This document shows positions 23,854-34,300 of a DNA stretch of 64,000 nucleotides, in pieces. The position numbers and the translations under genes are program-made. Origin of the DNA: Pinibacter aurantiacus (lineage in GTDB: Bacteria > Bacteroidota > Bacteroidia > Chitinophagales > Chitinophagaceae); NCBI RefSeq assembly GCF_019130065.1, contig NZ_JAHSPG010000002.1, positions 496,001 through 560,000 of the forward strand. Reading direction: 5' to 3'. Position 1 is the stretch's first letter. The number at the start of each line of letters is the position of its first letter. The notes beneath the pieces were generated by a model that worked only from the letters and a program-made list of their open reading frames with translations, ran no database searches and was not told the origin of the DNA.

Positions 23854-24492
23854 ATGAAATTCTTTTTAAAATCTAAGCACTGGCAATTGTTTATCGTAGT
23901 AGTTGGTATTCCGCTCGTCATGCAGATCATAGCAGGGGCTGTAATGATGGTCAGGATGTTCTCATCTGTTTTTTCCAATTCCCTGCCTGATTTCCCGGGC
24001 ATCTTCAGGTTTATGTCTGTTGCCGTTCCAGTTATAGTGATAACAATGGTTCTCATTTTCTTTTCGTGGTTTTATACACTTGGGATCAACCTGCATAGGA
24101 AACTGCCTGCATCGGTGAAAATGAATCTTAATCCGTTTTTGATCTTCATTTCATTCCCTGTTTTGCACCTGGTCGCATTAAGCTTTTTTATGTCGTATAT
24201 GTATTCGCATGCAATGCACCCTTACAACCAGGAAGTCCCTACATATTTTCCTTTTCTATTTTTCCTTATAATACCTTTGCATCTGTTTGCGATGTTCTGT
24301 GCTGTTTATTGTCTCTATTTTGTTTCAAAAGCTTTAAAAAGTGTGGAATTGCAAAGAGAGGCCCTTTTGGGAGATTACATATTGGACATGCTTTTGTTTT
24401 GGTTTTTTATTGTAGGAATTTGGTTCCTGCAACCGCGCATCAATAAACTATTTACAGATGATGATGCTCAATTGATGCATGAGGGGGTGTAG
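23854..24492 (+). CDS. Integral membrane protein of unknown function
   Basis: 212 residues with four or five predicted membrane helices (about 10-35, 47-72, 88-112, 126-155 and 170-190). I recognise no domain. The loop after helix 3 has MHPYNQEVPTYF, and the C-terminus is acidic (FTDDDAQLMHEGV). ATG at 23854, 39 bases after the AlkD-like gene and on the same strand. A perfect bidirectional terminator follows. Confidence 0.7.
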   Translation: MKFFLKSKHWQLFIVVVGIPLVMQIIAGAVMMVRMFSSVFSNSLPDFPGIFRFMSVAVPVIVITMVLIFFSWFYTLGINLHRKLPASVKMNLNPFLIFISFPVLHLVALSFFMSYMYSHAMHPYNQEVPTYFPFLFFLIIPLHLFAMFCAVYCLYFVSKALKSVELQREALLGDYILDMLLFWFFIVGIWFLQPRINKLFTDDDAQLMHEGV

Positions 24493-24535
24493 AGATTAAT
24501 TGCAATTAACGTTTATGCAATATCACGGATATAAA

Positions 24536-24565
24536 AAGGCCAGATGTTTGTTGACATCTGGCCTT
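24536..24565. terminator. Bidirectional terminator between convergent genes
   Basis: AAGGCCAGATGT (24536-24547) and ACATCTGGCCTT (24554-24565) form a perfect 12-bp stem with a six-base loop. It sits between the convergent membrane-protein gene and metH. Confidence 0.8.
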
Positions 24566-24593
24566 GTATATTTGGATTAAAATCTGGTCCTTT

Positions 24594-27284
24594 CTATGCG
24601 TATTCCAGGATCGGGCTCAGCCATCTTTCAACCACTTCGAGATCCATTCCTTTTCTAGCGGCGTAATCAACCACCTGGTCTTTTTCTATTTTACCAACGC
24701 CAAAATATTTACTATCCGGGTTTGCAAAATACCAGCCGCAAACCGAAGCTGCAGGATACATGGCGAGAGATTCTGTAAGATGAATGCCTGTAACTGATTC
24801 ACCGCCCAGCAAGTTAAACAGTTTGTATTTTTCAGTATGATCAGGACATGCAGGATAACCCGGTGCCGGACGTATACCTACATATTTTTCTTTGATCAAC
24901 TCTTCGTTCGATAATGTTTCACTCTTATCGTAGCCCCAATAATCTTTACGCACTTTTTCATGCAGGCATTCTGCGAAAGCCTCAACCAATCTATCTGCAA
25001 GCGCTTGTAAGGTGATCTTGTTATAATCATCCTGCTCAGCTTCAAACTTTTTGATATGCGGTTCTATGCCTTGAATGGTCACACTGAATGCACCCATGAA
25101 ATCAGAACCCTTATCAGCAGGCTTAATATAGTCTGCCAAAGAGAAGTTAGGTTGATCGGCTGCTTTTTTAATTTGCTGGCGCAAAAATTCAAGCTTCACC
25201 GCTTCGTTGGTGTGAGATGTAACCAACACTGAATCCGGTGCTGTTTTCGTTGCCGGCCAGAAACCAATAACACCTTTTGCTGTCAGCCATTTTTCGTTTA
25301 TTACTTTTTGCAACAACGCTTTCGCATCGTTGTACAATTTAGTAGCTTCTTTACCAATTACGTCATCAGTCAAAATATCCGGGAAACGACCGCCGAGTTC
25401 CCATGCAATGAAGAATGGAGCCCAGTCGATATATTGCGCGATTTCAGCAAGATCGAAGTTGTCGAAAACCTTAGTTCCTGTGAAAGTAGGCTTAACAGGA
25501 GTGTAGTTGTCCCAATCAATTTTGGTTACATTCTTTTGAGCTTCAGCAAACGGCAGATAAGTCTTCGTTACTTTTTTGTTCGCAAAGTCGTCTCTTAATT
25601 TGGTGTATTCTTTACTGATAGAATTAAGGAAATCGCCTTTCTGGTCTTTGTTCAGCAGGCTTCCCGCTACGGTTACACTTCTTGAGGCATCCAATACATA
25701 CACTACACCTTCCTGGTACTCAGGAGCAATTTTCACCGCCGTGTGTGTACGTGATGTAGTGGCGCCGCCAATCAGCAAAGGCTGCTTCATGCCGCGACGT
25801 TTCATTTCTTTTGCCACATGCACCATTTCATCCAATGAAGGAGTGATCAAACCACTCAATCCAATGATGTCTGCGTTTTCCTTTTGTGCGGTTTCCAGAA
25901 TTTTATCTGTAGGAACCATTACACCAAGGTCAACAATATCGTACCCGTTACAACCCAGTACAACACCCACAATGTTCTTACCAATATCATGCACATCGCC
26001 CTTCACAGTTGCCAGCAATATTTTTGCAGCACCACCTTGTTGGGTCTTCGGATTTTTCTTTTTCTCTTCTTCAATGTAAGGAGTAAGAACGGCAACGCTT
26101 TTTTTCATTACACGTGCGCTTTTTACCACTTGCGGCAGGAACATTTTACCGGCGCCAAACAAATCACCTACCACGTTCATGCCGTCCATTAGCGGACCTT
26201 CAATTACCTCAAGTGGTTTTGGATATTTTTGTCTCGCTTCTTCGGTATCAGCCTCAATGTAATCTGTGATACCCAATACCAGCGCATGTTTCAGGCGTTC
26301 TTCCACAGATGCGCTTCTCCATGCTTCATCTTTCTTTTCCTCTTTGCCTTTGCTCTTAACCGTTTCGGCAAATGCGATCAGTTTATCAGTCGCTTCGTTG
26401 TTATCGTTATTGCGGTTAAGGATAACGTCTTCGCAAAGATCTCTTAGTGCAGGTTCAATTTCATCGTACACCTGCAATGCTCCCGCGTTCACAATACCCA
26501 TGTCCATACCTGCATTGATCGCATAGTACAGGAACACAGCATGCATAGCTTCACGCACCGGTTCATTTCCTCTGAAAGAAAATGAAAGGTTACTTACTCC
26601 ACCGCTTATTTTAACTAATGGGAACTTCTGTTTGATGATTCGTGTTGCTTCAATAAAGTCAACACCGTAGTTATTGTGCTCTTCAAGACCTGTTGCGATC
26701 GCAAAAATGTTGATATCGAAAATGATATCTTCCGGTTTAAAACCGACCTGCTCGGTCAGTATTTTATAAGCACGCTCAGATATTTCTACCTTGCGCTGCA
26801 TGGTATCTGCCTGGCCTTTTTCATCGAAGGCCATTACGATCACCGCTGCGCCGAAATCTTTACACACATACGCCTGTTCAATGAATTTTTCTTCTCCTTC
26901 CTTCATTGAAATGGAGTTCACAATACATCTTCCCTGTGAGCATTTCAAGCCTGCTTCAATAATGGAAAACTTCGAAGAGTCGATCATCAAAGGGATCTTG
27001 GCTATATCGGGCTCACTTTGTACAAGGTTGACGAATGTTGTCATCGCCTGTACACCGTCAAGCAATGCATCATCCATGTTAATATCCAAAACCTGCGCGC
27101 CATTCTCCACTTGCTGGCGGGCAACGCTTAGCGCCTCTTCATAGTTCCCTTCTTTGATCAAACGTGCAAACTTCTTGGAACCAGTTACGTTGGTTCTTTC
27201 ACCCACGTTCACAAAATTAGTTTCAGGTCGCACAACCAAAGGCTCAAGGCCGGAAAGACGCAAGTAAGGCTTAATGATACTCAT
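24594..27284 (-). CDS. metH: Methionine synthase, pterin/cobalamin/activation domains (separate polypeptide)
   Basis: 896 residues carrying all of MetH except the homocysteine domain. In order: methyltetrahydrofolate-binding pterin barrel (about 22-290, starts [16 protein letters not shown]), cobalamin-binding helical cap and Rossmann domain (about 320-560) with the B12 signature DVHDIG at 430-435 and axial ligand His432, then the AdoMet reactivation domain (about 580-896) with [12 protein letters not shown]. The homocysteine half is encoded separately, upstream on the same strand (27440-28459); together they would transfer the methyl group to homocysteine. Split MetH is known in Bacteroidota. 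ATG at 27284. No cobalamin or SAM riboswitch was recognised. Confidence 0.95.
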   Translation of the reverse strand: MSIIKPYLRLSGLEPLVVRPETNFVNVGERTNVTGSKKFARLIKEGNYEEALSVARQQVENGAQVLDINMDDALLDGVQAMTTFVNLVQSEPDIAKIPLMIDSSKFSIIEAGLKCSQGRCIVNSISMKEGEEKFIEQAYVCKDFGAAVIVMAFDEKGQADTMQRKVEISERAYKILTEQVGFKPEDIIFDINIFAIATGLEEHNNYGVDFIEATRIIKQKFPLVKISGGVSNLSFSFRGNEPVREAMHAVFLYYAINAGMDMGIVNAGALQVYDEIEPALRDLCEDVILNRNNDNNEATDKLIAFAETVKSKGKEEKKDEAWRSASVEERLKHALVLGITDYIEADTEEARQKYPKPLEVIEGPLMDGMNVVGDLFGAGKMFLPQVVKSARVMKKSVAVLTPYIEEEKKKNPKTQQGGAAKILLATVKGDVHDIGKNIVGVVLGCNGYDIVDLGVMVPTDKILETAQKENADIIGLSGLITPSLDEMVHVAKEMKRRGMKQPLLIGGATTSRTHTAVKIAPEYQEGVVYVLDASRSVTVAGSLLNKDQKGDFLNSISKEYTKLRDDFANKKVTKTYLPFAEAQKNVTKIDWDNYTPVKPTFTGTKVFDNFDLAEIAQYIDWAPFFIAWELGGRFPDILTDDVIGKEATKLYNDAKALLQKVINEKWLTAKGVIGFWPATKTAPDSVLVTSHTNEAVKLEFLRQQIKKAADQPNFSLADYIKPADKGSDFMGAFSVTIQGIEPHIKKFEAEQDDYNKITLQALADRLVEAFAECLHEKVRKDYWGYDKSETLSNEELIKEKYVGIRPAPGYPACPDHTEKYKLFNLLGGESVTGIHLTESLAMYPAASVCGWYFANPDSKYFGVGKIEKDQVVDYAARKGMDLEVVERWLSPILEYA

Positions 27285-27286
27285 TG

Positions 27287-27447
27287 AGTAATTAATAATT
27301 AATAATTAAAAATTAATAGTCGGTCAGCGTTTATAGTAAAATTCATTATTCAATCACTGCCGATCGGAATTCGGTCAGCCACTGCAAATTCATGCATGTA
27401 GCACCAACAGAATTTTCAAATTTTCAAATCGTCAAATTTTCAAATTA
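27287..27447. repeat. Two unlike word-repeat arms between the metH halves
   Basis: The left arm 27287-27320 is of the TTAATAATTAATAATT family. The right arm 27411-27447 is of the AATTTTCAAATTTTC family and contains the TGA stop of the upstream gene (27440-27442). The arms do not pair with each other, so this is a mixed locus. GTCGGTCAGCG and TTCGGTCAGCC recur in the spacer between them. Confidence 0.65.
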
Positions 27448-28459
27448 GAGCTGCTTCAACAACAGGCAACTCTCTCGGCTTCATTTTTCTCACATTATCC
27501 GCAATGTGCTTGATGTGATCAGGCGTGGTGCCGCAGCAGCCACCAACGATGTTTACGAAACCTTCTTTCGCCCAGTCTTCAAGGAAGTGAGCGGTTTCAT
27601 GCGGTTGCTCATCGTACTCACCCATTGCATTTGGTAAACCCGCATTTGGATAAGCCGACACATAACAGCTTGCTATTTGCGAAAGCTCCTCAATGTGAGG
27701 ACGCATTTCACTTGCACCCAACGCACAGTTAAGACCAACACTCAACGGATTGGCATGCGCCACAGAAATGTAGAAAGCTTCAAGCGTTTGGCCGCTCAAA
27801 GTTCTTCCGCTGGCATCTGTAATTGTTCCGCTGATCATGATCGGCAATTCAGGCAATTTGTTCTCGCGGAAGAATTTCTTTGCCGCAAAAATTGCTCCTT
27901 TCGCATTCAGCGTATCGAAAATGGTTTCAATCAATATTACATCAACGCCGCCATCAACAAGGCCGCGGATCTGTTCTGTATAAGCTTCTGCAACTTCGTC
28001 AAACGTTACTGCGCGATAGCCCGGGTTGTTTACATCCGGAGACAGGCTCAGTGTTTTGTTCAACGGTCCGATGGCGCCTGCAACAAATTTTGGAGCAGTG
28101 TCACCGGTTTCAGCTTTATATTCTTCAATTGCTTTTCTTGCACATTGTGCAGAGGCAACGTTTAACTCATAAGCCAGCGCCTGCATATCATAATCTGCCT
28201 GCGCGATAACAGTGCTGCTGAAAGTATTGGTTTCAATAATGTCTGCGCCGGCCTTCAGATATTCTTTATGGATGCCGATGATCACATCAGGACGAGTGAT
28301 GCTTAACAGGTCGTTATTGCCCTTCACGTCGCTGTGCCAGTCTTTAAAGCGGTCGCCACGATAATCCTCTTCTGTAAGTTTATGGCGCTGGATCATGGTG
28401 CCCATGGCGCCATCGATCACCAATATGCGGTTTTCGAGTTCCTTTCTGATATCTGCCAT
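27440..28459 (-). CDS. Methionine synthase, homocysteine-binding domain (separate polypeptide)
   Basis: 339 residues forming a homocysteine S-methyltransferase barrel. DGAMGTMIQ is at 16-24, the zinc ligands are Cys245 (GLNCALG) and Cys308/Cys309 ([10 protein letters not shown]). It corresponds to the first module of MetH and lacks the pterin and B12 domains, which are encoded by the next gene downstream 155 bases away. It is not a frameshift product: it has its own stop in a different context, a long spacer and a good ATG on the second gene. It could also act with S-methylmethionine, but the neighbour makes the MetH role far likelier. Confidence 0.93.
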   Translation of the reverse strand: MADIRKELENRILVIDGAMGTMIQRHKLTEEDYRGDRFKDWHSDVKGNNDLLSITRPDVIIGIHKEYLKAGADIIETNTFSSTVIAQADYDMQALAYELNVASAQCARKAIEEYKAETGDTAPKFVAGAIGPLNKTLSLSPDVNNPGYRAVTFDEVAEAYTEQIRGLVDGGVDVILIETIFDTLNAKGAIFAAKKFFRENKLPELPIMISGTITDASGRTLSGQTLEAFYISVAHANPLSVGLNCALGASEMRPHIEELSQIASCYVSAYPNAGLPNAMGEYDEQPHETAHFLEDWAKEGFVNIVGGCCGTTPDHIKHIADNVRKMKPRELPVVEAALI

Positions 28460-28637
28460 GTTAAGTCAAAATTTAAAATTAAAAAATCAAAAGCCCTTGT
28501 TAAGTCAAAAGGAAAAATTAAAAAATCAAAAGCTTGCAATATTGTCGTTCAGGATATTTTTCAAAAACCAATACAACGCGGCACTGGTTGTGCTAAAGCA
28601 AACACTTTTGACTTTTGATTTTTACCTTTTTACTTGG
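28460..28637. repeat. Word-repeat element with a duplicated left arm, AAGTCAAAA family
   Basis: Two direct copies of about 38 bases, GTTAAGTCAAAATTTAAAA (28460 on) and GTTAAGTCAAAAGGAAAAA (28499 on), each ending AAAAAATCAAAAGC. An inverted arm, CTTTTGACTTTTGATTTTT (28604-28637), lies 66 bases further. The element abuts the start codon of the homocysteine domain gene. Confidence 0.75.
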
Positions 28638-28806
28638 TAATCCTAAACGAATTAACGAGGGAAATAGAAATGGAGAAGTAGTCCGGTTATTTCAATCGTT
28701 TATTAGTTCAGTTTTTCAAGTACTGCGCAGGCCGAACAATAAACAAATCTGCCTGCAAAAGCAGGGCAAAGGTAATGAAAAGCTTTTGAAGATGCAAGCG
28801 AGAGGA

Positions 28807-28962
28807 GGTTGCCAGTAGCCGGACGCCAGTAGCCGGTGGTAACATTCTTTGTCAATTGCAAACTTGCTGTAATTAGTAAAGCATAATGCGCATAAACACC
28901 GGCAACCTGAAACAGGCCACCGGCCATCTGTATCCAGCGGCCAGCTACCTGCCTCCGGCAAC
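28807..28962. repeat. GC-rich word repeat, GCCAGTAGCCGG family, overlapping recR
   Basis: Left arm 28807-28843 has GCCAGTAGCCGG twice with a GAC or TGG link. Right arm 28894-28962 has CACCGGCAACCTG, GGCCACCGGCCATCTG and CCAGCTACCTGCCTCCGGC words. The right arm enters the coding region of recR, whose TAG stop (28945-28947) and last residues (YVAGGR) are written in repeat words. It is the only GC-rich word family seen in the window. The rest of the 485-base spacer 28460-28944 shows no gene. Confidence 0.65.
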
Positions 28963-29568
28963 GTAGCTTTCCACCGGCAGTCTGTTCTGCAGGCTTCGTG
29001 CCAGTGTCATTTCATCTGCATATTCCAACTCGCCGCCGAAGGAGATGCCTCGGGCGATCGTTGTGACTTTTACGGGGAATGGCTGTAGTTTCTTTTGAAT
29101 ATAGTAGATCGTGGTATCGCCCTGGATGTTTGGGTTAAGGGCGAAGATGATTTCCTGTGTGTGCTCTTTCTGAATGCGGCTGACAAGCGTCTCAATGTTT
29201 AATTGATCGGGACCAATGCCGTCCAGCGGAGAAATAACACCACCCAATACGTGGTAAGTGCCATTGTATTGTTGTGTGCTTTCGATGGCGATTACATCGC
29301 GAATGTTTTCAACCACGCAAATAATATCCTGCTTACGCATGCTATTGGCGCAAATGGAACAGATATCTGCATCGGCAATATTGCAGCAGCGCTGGCAGAA
29401 TTTAATTTCCTTGCGCATTTTACTGATAGAATCTCCAAAATGCTGCACCGCCTCAACGTCTTGTTTCAAAAGATGGAGCACCAGTCTCAAAGCTGTTTTC
29501 TTTCCAATGCCCGGTAATTTGGCAAATTCATTTACCGCGTTTTCCAATAAAGAAGAGGGGAGCTGCAT
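28945..29568 (-). CDS. recR: Recombination protein RecR
   Basis: 207 residues from ATG at 29568 (MQLPSSLLENAV); the 23 upstream codons translate a repeat arm. Helix-hairpin-helix LPGIGKKTALR (18-28), a C4 zinc finger (Cys58, Cys61, Cys70, Cys73) and a Toprim domain (from about 81, ICVVENIRDVIAIE) define RecR. It forms a clamp and with RecO/RecF loads RecA at gaps. The family core ends near LEYADEMTLARSL; the tail VESYVAGGR lies within a GC-rich repeat element and may be repeat-derived. TACCTTTG stands six bases before the start codon. Confidence 0.96.
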   Translation of the reverse strand: MQLPSSLLENAVNEFAKLPGIGKKTALRLVLHLLKQDVEAVQHFGDSISKMRKEIKFCQRCCNIADADICSICANSMRKQDIICVVENIRDVIAIESTQQYNGTYHVLGGVISPLDGIGPDQLNIETLVSRIQKEHTQEIIFALNPNIQGDTTIYYIQKKLQPFPVKVTTIARGISFGGELEYADEMTLARSLQNRLPVESYVAGGR

Positions 29569-29573
29569 AGGTG

Positions 29574-29581
29574 CAAAGGTA
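29574..29581 (-). promoter_or_regulatory. Candidate -7 box for recR
   Basis: Minus-strand TACCTTTG, five bases from the ATG, implying transcription starts about at the start codon. The -33 position is occupied by a word-repeat arm without TTTG. Confidence 0.5.
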
Positions 29582-29588
29582 CGAAATC

Positions 29589-29695
29589 GAATAACTGAAT
29601 AACTGAATAATTGAATAACTGAGTGGTTCAAATTCAATCAGCCACTCAAATACTCAACCATTCAGTTATTCAATTATTCAGTTATTCAGTCATTA
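29589..29695. repeat. Word-repeat inverted element, AATAACTG family, with matched arm variants
   Basis: Left arm 29589-29626, right arm 29642-29695. Both arms contain a single AATAATTG-type word (ATTCAATTATTC on the right) at the same place, so about 30 positions pair nearly without break. The right arm ends on the complement of the stop codon of the Ig-like lipoprotein gene. The loop is about 30 bases. Confidence 0.85.
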
Positions 29696-31129
29696 CAGTA
29701 TGACATCCACATCATTATCCCAGTTCGCCTTCACCGTCAGCTTTTTCTTGATGGTGGTGGCTTTTTCCGGTTGTTTTCTCGTGCCGAAGAAGGAGCCGGT
29801 ATCCCATTTGCCGTTTTTGTTCTCGTCGTACACAATGCGGATCACGTATTCGCCGGGTAAAAAGAGCCTGGCCCTGAACTGGCTGGTTTCCAGTGGAGTA
29901 GAAAATTTTATTTTATCGTTTTGCAAAAGCACCAGCAACGGCTTTTTTGAAAAATCAAGGTTGGTAAAGCGAAGACGAAGAGAACCGTATTCTTCTTTTT
30001 TCATTGTGCGGAAGGAAATAGTGTCATCTTTCGTAACATATCTGTCGGTACTGTCCTCTGCAAAATTTTTCATTAAAATAATATGATAAGGCGTATCAGC
30101 GATCCATTTGTGATGCAGCGTGAAATCCTTATTGCTGGTGTCGAGCGTCAATGAGTAATCCTTAATTGGTGTAAAATCGCCTCGTGTAAAAAGGAACTTT
30201 GCGGTGTCGTATGTTTTAACCTTCGATTCGAAGCTAATTCTCAAACTATCCAAAATGTCTTGTTTGCCACTGGTTAGCGAAGTTGAGAATTTGAATCTTT
30301 TATCCTCCTTGTTCTTGTCTTTCTCTTTTTGCGTTTGCGGTTTTGGCAGCGACGGTGTATATTTTTTGCTGGTATCTTCCGGTTCAAAAAACGCATACAA
30401 CGTTACCGGAGCCGGAGGATTTTCTTGCGAGGTTACAATGTAGTTGTCGGCGAAGGCAAAAATCTGTTTGTTGCCAAAATATCTCGCGGCGCCCTCGTCT
30501 TTCCAGGCGTATAGCGCAAAAGTATCTGCCGGTAAGTTCCGGAAAGTGAAGCGTCCGGTCGAGTCGACCCTTGCAATGTAGCTTGGGCGCTGTTTTGACA
30601 CAGCCGAATCCTCACGGTTCTTGTATAGAAATACGGTGAGCGTACTGTCCACATTTCCCGTTTCGGCCACAATTACCCTTCCGGAAAAAGTGCCTTTATC
30701 GAAACGGTTTCCTGTGGTAAAAATGTAAGTGAAATGTTTTACAATGTTGCCTTCGTTAATATCATGGATTGCATCTCCAAAGTCAAGCGTGTAGGTCGTA
30801 TTCGGCTGCAGGGTGTCTTTCAAACGAACAGTTACCGTACGCAATTTATATTCAACACTGGGAGTTGTTTTGGGATAAGGTGAAACGATCAGGTTTTTCT
30901 GAACATCTTTCACTTCTACATACTCGTTGAACTCAAAAACGATTTTTTTCTCAGTAAAACCCTTCAATGAATCTTTAGGCACGGCGCTTATAAGCACCGG
31001 AGGCAAAGAATCCCTCGGGCCGCCGGTCGGGGCCACGATCACGGCACAACTGGTGAATTGCCAGATGAAAGCAATGACCAACAAAAAGCTTACTATTATG
31101 GGGAATTGTATGTGTTTGGTTGTTCGCAT
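29693..31129 (-). CDS. Ig-like-domain lipoprotein
   Basis: 478 residues from ATG at 31129. The signal peptide ends in FTSC (Cys28, lipobox) and is followed by PTGGPRDSLPPVL, a motif common at the head of Bacteroidota lipoproteins with a bacterial Ig-like (Big_5/SbsA-type) domain; that domain spans about 40-140 (KKIVFEFNEYVEV, YTLDFGDAIHD, FTTG). A carboxypeptidase-regulatory-like segment (about 150-215: FSGRVIV, VDSTGRFTFRNLPADTFALYAW) follows, then beta-rich sequence to the end. Probably an outer-membrane-anchored surface or periplasmic structural protein; no catalytic motif. Confidence 0.82.
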   Translation of the reverse strand: MRTTKHIQFPIIVSFLLVIAFIWQFTSCAVIVAPTGGPRDSLPPVLISAVPKDSLKGFTEKKIVFEFNEYVEVKDVQKNLIVSPYPKTTPSVEYKLRTVTVRLKDTLQPNTTYTLDFGDAIHDINEGNIVKHFTYIFTTGNRFDKGTFSGRVIVAETGNVDSTLTVFLYKNREDSAVSKQRPSYIARVDSTGRFTFRNLPADTFALYAWKDEGAARYFGNKQIFAFADNYIVTSQENPPAPVTLYAFFEPEDTSKKYTPSLPKPQTQKEKDKNKEDKRFKFSTSLTSGKQDILDSLRISFESKVKTYDTAKFLFTRGDFTPIKDYSLTLDTSNKDFTLHHKWIADTPYHIILMKNFAEDSTDRYVTKDDTISFRTMKKEEYGSLRLRFTNLDFSKKPLLVLLQNDKIKFSTPLETSQFRARLFLPGEYVIRIVYDENKNGKWDTGSFFGTRKQPEKATTIKKKLTVKANWDNDVDVIL

Positions 31130-31138
31130 AATGAGCCG

Positions 31139-31146
31139 CAAACTTA
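31139..31146 (-). promoter_or_regulatory. Candidate -7 box for the Ig-like lipoprotein gene
   Basis: Minus-strand TAAGTTTG fits TAnnTTTG and lies nine bases before the ATG. No -33 partner was identified. Confidence 0.35.
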
Positions 31147-31163
31147 TAACGAAATTCTAATAG

Positions 31164-31359
31164 TTTGCACACGGATGACACGGATTGGACTGATTTACAC
31201 GGATCTTTTAACATAATAATTGAATAATTGAATGATTGAATAATTGAAGGGTTGAAATCAAGCAGGCTTCTTAAACATAAACATTCAGTTATTCAGTTAC
31301 TCGTTTATTCAATTATTATCCGTGCAGATCAGTCCAATCCGTGTCATCCGTGTGCCAAA
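31164..31359. repeat. Nested inverted repeats: CACGGATGACACGGATT outside, AATAATTG inside
   Basis: Outer arms: CACACGGATGACACGGATTG and so on (31164-31204) against AATCCGTGTCATCCGTGTG and so on (31318-31359). Inner arms: AATTGAATAATTGAATG words (31213-31256) against TTCAGTTATTCAGTTAC words (31281-31319). The four arms are mirror-ordered, so one long stem is possible with a family switch in the middle. The outer right arm ends four bases from the helicase stop codon. Confidence 0.85.
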
Positions 31360-31362
31360 AAA

Positions 31363-34300
31363 TCACGCGTCCTCCTCGTTCACTTCATGCAATGCCACGG
31401 CCATTTGGTTGTCTTTTACAAAGTTGCACCAGTGGCAATCTTCTTTTCCGCATCCGGTATAGAAATCACGTTGCTGGATTTTGTTCCACACGGTAACAAT
31501 TTGTTGCGTGACCGTGGTAATATCCTGCGGTTGAATATGGACTTTCCTGCGCTGATATTCTTTCTTTTTATCGGGTTCAATAAAATCGAACTCGGTACTT
31601 ACAACGTTCCACTGTTTTTGCTGGTAGTTGTCAATAAGAATTTTATAAAAAACCGCCTGGCGCCAGTAATCGCCACCATTTGGATCTTTATCATTCGGCG
31701 GCAGTAGTTTCGATTTCGCCTTGTCAACATCACCGGTCTTGTAATCTACCACGTTCACGCTTTTGCCGTCAAATTCAAGCTTGTCAAGCTTTCCCTTAAG
31801 AGGAATGCCTTGCACCGTCACATTTCGAATATTGCGTTCGATGGCAACAATTTTATTAAACGTGTAACTATATTCCTCGTAGTAGTTCGCCAACACGGTT
31901 TGGCCGTATTCCATTCTGCGTGCAAATTGCTCCGGTGTAAAGTTTTCGCGGTGCCTGCGCATGTACCATTCAAAGTCGCTGATAAACTCTTCTTTCGAAG
32001 GAAAATTATTGGCCGGATCTTGCTGCATTTTTTCAAACAATCGCTGCAATGCATGGTGAACGGACGAACCAAATTCAGTAGCTTCTGACTTACCGGAAGG
32101 AACGCGAACAAGGTTCTGGAAATAGAAACGCAACGGACATGCAAGATAGTTGCTGAGTGCAGTAACGTTCATTACAAATTTATCAAGCAGGTTACTTACA
32201 AAGTCTTCTTCCATTTTAGAGATCTCCGGTTGCAGGGATTCACCAAATTGCAGTATAGAAAACTCCGCCAACACTTCGTCACCCACAAAAACCTTTTGCA
32301 CCGGTAACGCATGTACCTCTTGTATTTCCGCAATAAATTGGGATGGCTCTAGCTCCTTGCCGTCATTTTTAAAACGACTGTAAGAAATAAAAAGATGTTG
32401 CTCTGCACGGGTTAGCGCCACGTAGAAAAGGCGGCGCAATTCTTCTTCATCATTTTGTATGGGTTGGGAAGAGAACATCGTGTCCGGCATGCTGAACCCG
32501 CCACCTGGCCTTCTTTTTCTTTCCCAGAAAGTAGCATTGCAACCTACAAAAAACACGTGCTCAAACTCAAGTCCCTTTGAGCCGTGGGCTGTCATAAGAT
32601 TCACACCTTTATCGCTACCGCTTACCTGGGTTAATGGCAAGATGATCTTTTCCTTTTTCATCAGATCGATTACATTCACCAGTTGCGCGAGAGACATCGT
32701 AGGATAACGTTTGGTTTCTTCCTTCACAAAATCAAACAACGCATTCACCACCTGGAAGAGCCAGATCTTTTCAGGGCTTTTCATGATGAATGTTAAAACA
32801 CCTGCTTCGCGAATGATATTCTCAAAAAGCGTTTGGATGGTCACGTTCGGAACATCGCCAATCAGTTTTTCAATGACGCGGCTGGCTGTTTGTAATCCCT
32901 GGTGTAATTGAGGTGTAAACAGATCCCTTGCCGGCCGTGTCGCTTTTTCGTTCAGCAATCTCCTTAATGAAGTTTTGTTGTTGCCGAACTGGCTTTCGGA
33001 CACTTCGATGCTAAGTTTTGCAATTTCCAGCGGAGGAATACCAAACCAGTCGAAATGCAATATCTCAAAAAACATTTCGTCGCCACCATAGGGAATATCA
33101 TGCTCGGCTGCGAGATATTGAAACAACAGAATTATTTTTTGCGCCAGCGGAATATCAAAAACATTCAGGCTGCGCTTGCTGTATACAGGAATATTGCGCA
33201 GTTTGAGATATTGTGTAAGCTCTTCGCCATACTTGTTCTCTTTGTAAATAATGCCGATCCTGCCGGGCACAACACCTTCTGCCATTAGTTGCTGCACTTG
33301 CAGCGTTATGTCCATCATTTCCTGCCGCTGCGTTTCATATTCTTTAATGATGGGCAAATGCAGTAATTGTTGTAGTCTCGCATTGGCAGATAAAAGTTCC
33401 TTGCTTAAACCGTCTATTTGCAACACCAGCCTTTCATTGTTATTGCCAATAAGCGTTTTGGAAATGTCAAGGATCGGTTGGGTAGAGCGATAGTTATTGG
33501 TGAGTACAACCGTTAACAGATCGTGTTTGTATGCGTCTGCAAAATTCAACATGTTCTCCACGTTCGCACCCTGGAAGCGATAAATACTTTGATCATCATC
33601 CCCTACCACAAAAACATTTGGCTTCTCCCAATAATTGATCAGCAGTGAAACCAATTTGTTCTGCGTACCGCTGGTATCCTGGTATTCATCTACCAGTATG
33701 TATTGATATTGTTCCTGGTACTTAAGCAGCAGGTTTTTGTTTTCTTCGAAGGCTTTGATCACCCAATTGATCATATCGTCAAAGTCGTAACGGTTGCGGT
33801 CGCGCATTAGCTTTTGAAACTTTCCAAACTCGCCCACAGCTGCACGCAGCTTTTCCATCTTTTCTTTTTCTTCCGCTATCTTGTCTGTACGCACATCTCC
33901 TTTCTTGAATTCTTTAGTGGCACGTTTTGCAACATACTCGTCCCGTGTTGGGAGGTCGGCGATGTACTCATCTATTTTTTGTGAAATAAATTCATAGGTC
34001 CAGCCCTCGCGTTTCATGGTGCTAAAGAGCGACTGCAAATTTTTTATTTCGAAATACACATCGCCTCTATAACGTTTTAGCAAATGATCTTTCGGAAACG
34101 CATCGATAAGGTCTTTAAATAATTCGATCCTTTCCAGGTCGGAAATTGGATCAAGCGATGTCTTTTCAAAGAGTGAAAGATTTTCCTGTATTACATCATT
34201 ACAAAAAGCATGGAAAGTGTAAATGTTCACCTTATATGCGTCTGCACCTATGAAAGAGAGCAAGCGCTTGCGCATGGCAACAACGCCCGCATCTGTATAG

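Noticed and set aside
24594-28459. Frameshifted or broken metH
   Set aside because: Both parts have complete domain ends, proper starts and a 155-base spacer; a two-gene MetH is known in Bacteroidota.
28460-28700. SAM or cobalamin riboswitch upstream of the metH genes
   Set aside because: The leader consists of AAGTCAAAA word repeats; I found no recognisable riboswitch core, though a covariance-model search would be decisive.
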